11,713 nt of DNA from Acidobacteriota bacterium. GTDB taxonomy: Bacteria; Acidobacteriota; Blastocatellia; Pyrinomonadales; Pyrinomonadaceae. The translations under genes and the position numbers were made by a program. Within the stretch, counting starts at the first letter, position 1. Every line of letters begins with the position of its first letter. The notes beneath the pieces were generated by a model, which was not told where the DNA came from, did not search any database, and was given only the letters and a program-made list of their open reading frames with translations. Positions 5,580-11,713 of the stretch are shown in pieces. The stretch covers positions 1 to 11,713 of the forward strand of contig QHXE01000338.1 in NCBI GenBank assembly GCA_003222835.1, read 5' to 3'.

Positions 5580-8500
5580 ATGAAAAATTTGTCAAAGTCG
5601 AAGAGCGGAGCGAATAGGTCGATCGCGCCAGGAAGATCTTCAAAGCTTCGGTCGGTCGCTCACCAACCATTCAGCCCCAGGTCAGTAGCGAAAGCCTCGC
5701 GAATTCGCGACGCAGTTACTGTAACCAGCGTCTGTCCTTACTGCGCGGTCGGATGCAGCCAATTGGTCCATGTCAAAGGCGGCCGGGTCATCAACATCGA
5801 AGGCAATCCCGAAAGTCCCATCAACGAAGGCACGCTCTGTCCCAAGGGCGCCAACACGTTTCAGTTAACCGTCAATCCGCATCGTATAACGAAGGTGCTC
5901 TATCGCGCGCCGTATTCCGATCATTGGGAAGAACGCCCGCTCGATTGGGCGATGAATCGCATTGCTGATCGCGTGAAAGAAACCCGCGACACGGATTTTG
6001 TCCGAGAGCGTGACGGCAGAAGTCTCAATCACGTGACGACGCTGGCGTGTCTCGGCGGCGCGACGATGGACAATGAAGAGAATTATCTGATCAAGAAATT
6101 CTTCGGCGGCGGTTTGGGAGTTGTCGCGATCGAAAACCAGGCCCGTATATGACACAGCGCTTCGGTGCCCGGTCTGGGCACCTCGTTCGGACGCGGCGCC
6201 GCCACAACTTTTCAGGAAGACCTGCAGAACAGCGACTGCATTCTGATCATGGGATCGAACATGGCCGAAGCGCATCCGGTCGGTTTTCGTTTTCCCATGA
6301 AGGCTCGCGAACGCGGCGCTAAGCTGATTCACGTCGATCCGCGGTTCACTCGGACTTCGGCGATGTGCAATTTGTATGTTCCGATTCGCGCGGGCGCCGA
6401 CATCGCCTTTCTCGGCGGGCTGATTAACTACGTGATTCAAAACGATCGTTGGTTCCGCGAATACGTTCTGGCGTACACCAACGCAGCGAGGTTGGTTTCA
6501 GATGAATTCATCGACGCCGATGAGCTGGGCGGCGTTTTCAGCGGCTATCACGCTGACAAAAGACAGTACGAACCCGAGCGTAAGCGCTGGGATTATAAAG
6601 GCGAGCCGACAAACATTCCTGATACAGAGACTCCACCGGAGATTAAGAGCGAATCGTGGAGCGCGAAGGCTGGATTCATTGAAAACCCTGGGCCGCCGAG
6701 CGATCCCACACTGCAAAATCCAAAATGCGTTTTTCAGATACTAAAGCGACATTTCGCGCGCTACACGCCGGAGATGGTCGCTTCGATTTGCGGTTGCAGC
6801 CGTGAAGACCTTGTCAGGGTGGCGGAAGCGCTTTGCGAAAATTCCGGACGTGAACGGACCAGCGCAATCGTTTATGCAGTTGGTTGGACGCAGCACACGA
6901 CGGGTGTGCAGATGATCCGGGCCGCGGGAATCCTGCAACTGTTGCTCGGCAACATCGGCCGTCCCGGCGGTGGCATCATGGCAATGCGCGGCCACGCCAG
7001 CATTCAAGGCTCAACTGACATTCCCACGCTCTACAATCTGCTGCCGGGCTACATTCCGCAACCGAGCGCGCTGCGCAATCACAGCACGCTCGAGGATTAT
7101 CTGGAACAGGAGCGGGTGGATAACGGCTACTGGTCTAACTTTCCTAAATTCATGGTAAGTCTGCTGAAGGCCTGGTACGGTGACGCGGCCACGAAGAGAA
7201 ATGAATGGGGATTCAAGTGGCTGCCAAGAATCGACGAAGACTATTCACAGCTTCCGCACTTCATCCGTATGGCCGAAGGCAAAGTCAAAGGCCTGTTTCT
7301 GTTTGGCCAGAATCCGGCGGGCGGTGCGCCCAACGCAGGATTGAATCGCGCGGCGCTGCGCAAGCTCGATTGGCTGGTGGTGAGGGATTGGTTCGAGATC
7401 GAGAGTGCGTGCTTCTGGTACCGCGGTCCCGAACGTCCCGATCCGAAAGCGATCAATACGGAAATCTTTTTCCTGCCGGCGGCCGCTGCGGCTGAGAAAG
7501 ATGGCTGCTTCACTAACACGCAACGCTTGCTGCAATGGCATGACAAGGCTGTCGACCCGCCCGATGATTGTCGCTCAGATACTTGGTTCGTCTATCACCT
7601 CGGCAAGAAAGTGAAGGAACGGTACGCCGATTCTGAAGCTGAGCGCGATCAGGGTCTCTTGAATTTGACGTGGGATTACGAAAGAGACGCACAGGAAATT
7701 CTGCCTGACGGGCGACCGAGCAGAATTAACGACGAACCTGACGTCGAGAAAATTCTGAAAGAGATCAACGGCTACACCGTAGAAGATCGCCGGCAAGTGA
7801 GCGACTTCAAAGACCTGAAAGTCGACGGCAGCACCGCGTGCGGTTGTTGGATCTATTGCGGAGTTTTTCCTGCGGAAGGTCGCAACCGTGCGCGCTCGCG
7901 CCAGCGTGATCCAAACAACTACACGAGTCCCGATTGGGGATTTGCCTGGCCACATAATCGGCGCATGATGTACAACCGCGCGTCCGCCGATCCGCAAGGT
8001 AAGCCCTGGTCCGAGCGAAAGAAATATATCTGGTGGGACGGAGAGCAAGAGAAATGGACCGGACTTGACGATCCTGATTTCGATCCGGAAAAGGCGCCCG
8101 ATTACCAGCCAAAAAAGAATGCCACCGGCATGGACGCGCTCGCGGGCGATTGCCCTTTCATCATGAAACCCGACGGCAAGGGCTGGCTTTATGCTCCTGC
8201 TGGAACAGTCGATGGGCCATTGCCGGCGCATTACGAACCAATCGAATCGCCGATTCCCAATCTGTTGTACGAACAGCGAGAGAATCCGGTCGCCACGCAT
8301 CGCGAGCATTCGCTGAATCCGATAGCCGCGCCGATGGATCCAAACTATCCCATCGTCGCGACGACACATCGGCTCACCGAGCATTATCTGAGCGGGCCAA
8401 TGAGCCGCTTCAACAGTTGGCTTAATGAACTGCAACCCGAGATGTTTGTCGAGATTAGTCCGGCGTTGGCGGAAGAATACGGAATCAAGCATGGCGGCTG

Positions 8501-8852
8501 GATGGTCGTGGAAACGCCGCGCGCGGCGATTGAGACTCGGGCGATGGTGACGAATCGGATTAAGGAGCTAAAGGTCAACGGGCGCTTGCTTCATCAGATC
8601 GGAATTCCATTTCATTGGGGCTATGCGGGCGAAACTGTGGGAGGAATCGCGAATGATCTGGCGTCTATAGTGCTCGAGCCCAACGTTAGCATTCATGAGG
8701 CGAAGGCTTTCGCTTGCCGCGTGCGCGCGGGACGGCTCGACGGAGGCCGCGCGGATCAGCCCTTGGTATCGCCTGCGCCTTGGCCCACTCGTGAGCGAGC
8801 GCCGGAAACGCCGGGATCTAATCAGCCCGAAGGACAATTCGGTAATGGCTGA
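5580..8852 (+). CDS. fdnG: Formate dehydrogenase catalytic subunit, selenoprotein (FdnG-like)
   Basis: The molybdenum/tungsten bis-pterin subunit oxidises formate to CO2. It is read through an in-frame TGA (6150-6152) as selenocysteine 191, giving 1090 residues. The context NQARI-U-HSASVPGLGTSFGRGA matches E. coli FdnG (NQARV-U-HGP), with Sec followed by the conserved His. The N-terminal 4Fe-4S motif is Cys52, Cys55, Cys59 and Cys87, with Lys89 in LCPKG. Further FdnG-like blocks include AEAHPVGFRFPMKA, GWTQHTTGVQMIRA, YWSNFPKFMVSLLKAWYGDAA, NRRMMYNRASADPQGKPW and HYEPIESP. No twin-arginine signal or hydrophobic segment precedes Cys52; the first 45 residues are Ser/Arg/Lys-rich. The start at ATG 5580 lacks a strong Shine-Dalgarno sequence. 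It lies 31 nt after the pectinesterase. Function requires selA, selB, selC and selD elsewhere. Confidence 0.95.
6150..6182 (+). promoter_or_regulatory. Selenocysteine UGA and bacterial SECIS hairpin
   Basis: A perfect 7-bp stem (GGTGCCC, 6164-6170, with GGGCACC, 6176-6182) closes a GGTCT loop. Counting the U of UGA as 1, the loop occupies positions 22-26, the same position and sequence as the GGUCU in E. coli fdhF, whose loop G23 and U24 are the SelB contacts. The bulged U17 of E. coli is here base-paired (T6166 with A6180). This hairpin lies within the coding sequence and marks the TGA for selenocysteine insertion. Confidence 0.93.
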
Positions 8853-8854
8853 GT

Positions 8855-8998
8855 TTACAGTCCAACCTTTAGGTTGCTGCTTGGCGAACCTACACAAGCT
8901 AAAGCTTGAACTCTGAACATTCGAAATCACGGTTCAGAGTTCAACCTTCAGGTTGCTGTCCACGCGGGCCACAAACTGAAGCGTGAGCTCTAAACTGA
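8855..8998. repeat. Two tandem palindromic units between fdnG and fdnH
   Basis: The 167-nt gap between the catalytic and iron-sulfur subunit genes holds two related units (about 8855-8918 and 8931-8998). Each is an inverted repeat whose outer halves read like GTTnAGAGTTCAAnCTTYAG and its complement. Each half carries the 14-nt palindrome CAAnCTTYAGnTTG or its complement: 8863-8876, 8895-8908, 8942-8955 and, imperfectly, 8972-8985. Paired positions vary together (C-G, G-C), which supports hairpin formation. The same core occurs in aguA at 186-257. Confidence 0.82.
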
Positions 8999-9019
8999 TA
9001 AACAACAACCAAGAAATCT

Positions 9020-9832
9020 ATGCTTGAAAATCTCGCGAGAGTTTGGGAGCGGCCTGAGCCTCCGCAGCAGCAGGAGGAGATGGGCTTCTTTACTGATACG
9101 ACGCTGTGCATCGGCTGCAAAGCGTGCGAGGTAGCGTGCAAGCAATGGAACCAACTTCCGGCGGACGGCTTTCATTGGACCGGCAACAGCTATGACAACA
9201 CGACCATGCTTTCGGACACGACGTGGCGCCACGTCGCTTTCGTCGAGCAGCTCGGTCATGAAGTGAAACGGGATCGCTGGCTGATGATGAGCGATGTGTG
9301 CAAGCATTGCGTGCAGGCGCCGTGTCAGGAAGCGTGTCCGACCGGATCGATCATCTACAACGAATTCGGAAATGTTTACGTGCAGCAGGACATTTGCAAC
9401 GGGTGTGGTTACTGCGTGGCGGCGTGTCCGTTTGGAGTGCTTGATCGAAACGAGGCGGACGGTTGCGCACATAAGTGCACGCTCTGTTATGACCGACAGA
9501 AGGATGGCCTCAAACCAGCCTGCGCGAAAGCGTGTCCAACGGAATCGATTAAGTTCGGCCCAATCACGAAACTGCATCAGATAGCGCGCGAGCGTGTGGA
9601 ACAACTTCATGAGCGGGGCGAGAAGAGCGCGTATCTCTACGGCGCTGACGCGGCGGGTGAATACAGCGCGTTGAATTCGTTCTTTCTGCTGTTGGACGAG
9701 CCGTCGGTTTACAATCTTCCCGAAGCCCCGCGCCGGCCCGCCGCGCACATGAAGACGAACTATCTCGTAAGTTTCGCAACGGCGATTGGCCTTGCGGTTG
9801 CTTCGGCGCTATTTTTTGCGCGTAGCGAATAA
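9020..9832 (+). CDS. fdnH: Formate dehydrogenase iron-sulfur subunit with C-terminal membrane anchor
   Basis: This 270-residue ferredoxin-like protein would carry electrons from the catalytic subunit to the membrane subunit. Four cysteine sets for [4Fe-4S] clusters are visible in order: CIGCKACEVAC (Cys30-Cys40), CKHCVQAPCQEAC (about 97-109), CNGCGYCVAAC (about 130-140) and CTLC with CAKAC (about 155-172). The pattern matches FdnH/FdoH/HybA-type subunits. A single hydrophobic helix near residues 247-267 (YLVSFATAIGLAVASALFF) resembles the C-terminal anchor of E. coli FdnH. The start ATG 9020 has only a weak AAGAAA upstream. It is separated from fdnG by the palindromic units, which may alter expression between the two genes. 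The match with an FdnG-like partner makes the assignment firm. Confidence 0.94.
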   Translation: MLENLARVWERPEPPQQQEEMGFFTDTTLCIGCKACEVACKQWNQLPADGFHWTGNSYDNTTMLSDTTWRHVAFVEQLGHEVKRDRWLMMSDVCKHCVQAPCQEACPTGSIIYNEFGNVYVQQDICNGCGYCVAACPFGVLDRNEADGCAHKCTLCYDRQKDGLKPACAKACPTESIKFGPITKLHQIARERVEQLHERGEKSAYLYGADAAGEYSALNSFFLLLDEPSVYNLPEAPRRPAAHMKTNYLVSFATAIGLAVASALFFARSE

Positions 9833-9838
9833 CTGTCC

Positions 9839-10055
9839 GATCAGGAACATTCCGCCGTCTTCGGCGCAAAGCGCGAACAAGGATTTTATTTCGAAGCCGC
9901 AAAGCGGCGAAATGTTTATAGATCACAACGTTCGAAAAGGTCCCGGCTCCGGAGGAGCGCAATATTTTCTTTTTGATCGATCAGAACATTGCGCTCCCGC
10001 AGCTTAAGAAACTTTAACAGACCTGTCATTCCATAAACATTGTGTCCCTCCGGGA
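9839..10055. repeat. Cluster of five degenerate REP-like units between fdnH and the nrfD-like gene
   Basis: The 306-nt gap contains repeated versions of an AAACATTnCGCnCC...CGG unit in alternating orientations. Forward copies are near 9839-9866 (GATCAGGAACATTCCGCCG), 9979-10000 (GATCAGAACATTGCGCTCC) and 10031-10055 (CATAAACATTGTGTCCCTCC). Reverse copies are near 9896-9921 (GCGGCGAAATGTTTATAG) and 9943-9969 (CTCCGGAGGAGCGCAATATT). GGAGCGCAAT (9954-9963) and ATTGCGCTCC (9988-9997) form a perfect hairpin, and GCCGCAAAGCGGC (9896-9908) another. The last 80 nt before the next gene show nothing definite. Confidence 0.6.
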
Positions 10056-10138
10056 AGAAGAGCGAAATCATAGGCCCTCGGACTCTTGGATCAACTCAAG
10101 CGACCAAACTGAAAACTGTCGGATGTTGAAGAGTTGAA

Positions 10139-11209
10139 ATGACGACCAAAGCGAATGAGAAAGGCGCCGCCGAATGGCTGCCCGATTGCACTCCCAGCTC
10201 GGACATCGTCAAGATGGCCACAGCGAACCCTGCGACGCGTGCACAGGCAGATAAGCGAGAAGATTACTACGGCGTGCCGCTGCTCAAGCGGCCAAAGTGG
10301 CGCTGGGAAATTGCTCTCTATTTTTTCTTTGAAGGCATCTCCGCAGGATCGTTTCTTCTTGGTGCGCTCGCGGATCTATCGGGAAATAAGCGCTTGCGCG
10401 AGTTGGCGCGCACGGCCTACGACGTATCTATCTTGACACTGCTTCCGTGTCCGCCATTGCTGATCGCCGATCTCGGCCGGCCGGAGCGGTTTCATCACAT
10501 GCTGCGCGTCTTCAAACCAATGTCGCCGATGAACCTCGGCGCGTGGACGCTTACAGGATTCAGCGCTCCCGTGACTGCGATTACCGCGCTTCGACTAATT
10601 AGTGACGGTTCATCAAGCGATCAAAACAAGCTGGTGCTGCGCAGCAGATTAGGTGCGGTTGGTCTTCCGTTCGCTCTAACAATGATTAGTTACCCCGGCG
10701 TATTACTTTCCACAACCAGCACCCCGGTTTGGTCTCGCAGCAGATTTCTCGGCGCGCTGTTCGCTTGCAGCTCGCTCGGCAATGGCGCTGCGGCGACTTC
10801 GTTTGCGCTGTCGTGGCAGGAGGGCAATCACAACGTCGTGCTGGAACGCCTTGCCAAAATCGAAAGCACGGCGCGCATCTGCGAGGGGGCGGCACTCGTC
10901 ACTTATCTTGCCACCGCAAAGGATGCCGCGAGGCCGCTGACGAAGGGCCGTCATTCTCTGCTTTTTTGGTTGGGGGCGGTCGGTTGCGGATTACTCTTGC
11001 CGGTGATCTGGTCCGATAATCGCAAACAAGACAAGGATCACCTGCGAAGTCGCGGAAAAAGCATGGTGAGGTCAGTACTATCTCTCGCGGGAGGTCTGGC
11101 TCTTAAGTGGGCCATCACGCATGCGGGCAGACAATCCGCGGATGATGTACAGGCAACGCGCAATGCTACTCGGCCAAATAAGGGTGCGTCGGGCTGGGAT
11201 CCAGCTTAG
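10139..11209 (+). CDS. nrfD: NrfD/PsrC-family membrane subunit of formate dehydrogenase
   Basis: The 356-residue protein is an NrfD-type integral membrane quinone-interacting subunit. A roughly 50-residue soluble N-terminus is followed by about eight hydrophobic helices, the first at residues 56-80 (WEIALYFFFEGISAGSFLLGALADL). The family signature IADLGRPERFHHMLRVFKPMSPMNLGAWTL follows helix 2. It replaces the di-haem cytochrome b subunit FdnI of E. coli; NrfD proteins lack haem and pass electrons directly between an iron-sulfur partner and quinone. Position third in the cluster after FdnG and FdnH supports one complex. GAAGAG about ten bases before ATG 10139 is a plausible ribosome binding site. 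The 306-nt repeat-filled gap before it is unusual for an operon. Whether it pumps or translocates protons cannot be told. Confidence 0.88.
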   Translation: MTTKANEKGAAEWLPDCTPSSDIVKMATANPATRAQADKREDYYGVPLLKRPKWRWEIALYFFFEGISAGSFLLGALADLSGNKRLRELARTAYDVSILTLLPCPPLLIADLGRPERFHHMLRVFKPMSPMNLGAWTLTGFSAPVTAITALRLISDGSSSDQNKLVLRSRLGAVGLPFALTMISYPGVLLSTTSTPVWSRSRFLGALFACSSLGNGAAATSFALSWQEGNHNVVLERLAKIESTARICEGAALVTYLATAKDAARPLTKGRHSLLFWLGAVGCGLLLPVIWSDNRKQDKDHLRSRGKSMVRSVLSLAGGLALKWAITHAGRQSADDVQATRNATRPNKGASGWDPA

Positions 11210-11220
11210 CAGTGATAGCA

Positions 11221-11586
11221 GGCTGCTGAAAAACTGATTGTGGCCACAGAGACGCAGAGACACAGAGCAGAATCAAAACAGGGACAGGTCGAGTTCATTG
11301 GCATTTCTGATCAATTGTGACTGATTTCTTCTCTGTGACTCTGTGACTCTGGGGTGCAATTTAAAATGAGAGCTGCGCAACCTTGGGCATCCATCAGCGT
11401 CGTGTCAGAACCGCGAGCGGTAGCGACCGGATCAAACAGCAACTTACGAATTAAATGTTTATGCTGAATTGCGCGTAGGATCCGGTCGCTACCGCTCGCG
11501 GTTCTGACACAATTCGTGGCGACTCTCACATTTAATTACACCCGTGACTCTGTGTCTCCGTGGCCGATTTTTCTTTTTCAGCAACC
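11221..11586. repeat. Composite inverted-repeat element with CACAGAG arms
   Basis: The left arm (11221-11267: GGCTGCTGAAAAA... GGCCACAGAGAC... CACAGAG) is an imperfect reverse complement of the right arm (11548-11586: CTCTGTGTCTCCGTGGCC... TTTTTCAGCAACC). The right arm lacks one GCAGAGA-like step. Between them lie a tandem CTCTGTGACTCTGTGACTCTG tract near 11330-11352 and the inner inverted repeat at 11402-11510. No open frame of note and no transposase are present. It fills most of the region after the nrfD-like gene, and could be a MITE-like element. Confidence 0.65.
11402..11510. repeat. Perfect 32-bp inverted repeat with 45-nt spacer
   Basis: The arms 11402-11433 and 11479-11510 are exact reverse complements (left arm beginning GTGTCAGAACCGCGAGCGG and ending GACCGGATC). 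The motif GAACCGCGAGCGGTAGCGACCGG appears only here in the window. The structure would form a strong cruciform or RNA stem-loop about 190 nt after the nrfD-like stop; it could stop transcription, but it has no T-tract and is nested in a larger repeat, so I regard it as a mobile palindromic repeat. Confidence 0.9.
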
Positions 11587-11665
11587 GGCGTAGTAAAGTC
11601 CTCGGTTTTTCTTCGTCATCGCGACGCGCCCGATTTGACTGCCCGCGATACTGCAAGATCAAAAG

Positions 11666-11713
11666 TTACGCCTTCTGCGCTTGAGTTGCTTCCTTCAGAG
11701 TCCAGTTAACGGC
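11666..11713 (-). CDS. Possible C-terminal end of a minus-strand gene
   Basis: Reading from the window edge on the minus strand gives AVNWTLKEATQAQKA followed by TAA (11668-11666). Only 15 codons are visible, so no family can be named. Support is limited to an open, protein-like frame and its position after the gene-free repeat region. Confidence 0.25.
   Translation of the reverse strand, partial: AVNWTLKEATQAQKA

Noticed and set aside
7575..8492. A 305-residue minus-strand frame opposite fdnG
   Set aside because: It is the antisense of a well-supported coding region, shows no recognisable domain, and owes its length to the codon bias of the real gene. Other antisense frames over the known genes were rejected alike.
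6165..8852. A separate gene starting at GTG 6165, with 5580-6152 as an independent short protein or pseudogene
   Set aside because: The frame is continuous across TGA 6150-6152, the homology to FdnG runs through it, and a SECIS hairpin follows. It is one selenoprotein gene.
8855..8998. CRISPR-like repeats
   Set aside because: There are only two imperfect units, with palindromic halves and no regular unique spacers, and no cas genes are nearby.
11402..11510. Intrinsic terminator for the formate dehydrogenase operon
   Set aside because: The stem is far longer than usual, the spacer is 45 nt, and there is no T-tract after the right arm. A repeat element explains it better, though it may still hinder transcription.

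Overview
The window (11,713 bp, about 54% GC by eye) looks like chromosomal sequence from a soil-type heterotroph with a high load of short palindromic repeats. The repeat families and gene types suggest Acidobacteriota, perhaps class Blastocatellia. That placement is inference from repeat style and gene content; no marker gene is present.

Layout. (1) Positions 1-1468, minus strand: a polyamine operon, aguB (N-carbamoylputrescine amidase) followed by aguA (agmatine deiminase, cut by the window edge), joined by an ATGA stop/start overlap. Together they turn agmatine into putrescine. aguA carries an in-frame 72-bp palindromic element. (2) 1469-1802: a gene-free divergent spacer with a large inverted repeat. 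(3) 1803-2636, plus strand: a FadR-type GntR regulator. After a 255-nt spacer holding a candidate operator come a UxaA-family altronate/galactarate dehydratase (2892-4469) and a secreted pectin methylesterase (4496-5548). These three suggest pectin/uronate catabolism under local GntR control. (4) 5580-11209, plus strand: a formate dehydrogenase cluster. It has a selenocysteine-containing FdnG-like catalytic subunit read through an in-frame UGA at 6150-6152 with a clear bacterial SECIS hairpin, a four-cluster ferredoxin-like subunit with a C-terminal membrane anchor, and an NrfD-type integral membrane subunit. The catalytic subunit starts 31 nt after the pectinesterase stop, so the plus-strand genes may form one long transcription unit. 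(5) 11210-11713: mostly nested inverted repeats, ending with a possible 3' end of a minus-strand gene.

How the genes may work together: the pectinesterase removes methyl groups from pectin, giving methanol and free galacturonate chains. The uronate branch passes through the UxaA-family dehydratase. Methanol carbon could reach formate through enzymes not in this window, and the formate dehydrogenase would send its electrons to quinone. This coupling is inferred from gene order.

The most notable non-coding feature is the repeats: a covarying palindrome family (core CAAnCTTYAGnTTG) occurs both inside aguA and between the first two formate dehydrogenase genes, and a fragment of a second repeat family lies in the pectinesterase signal-peptide region.
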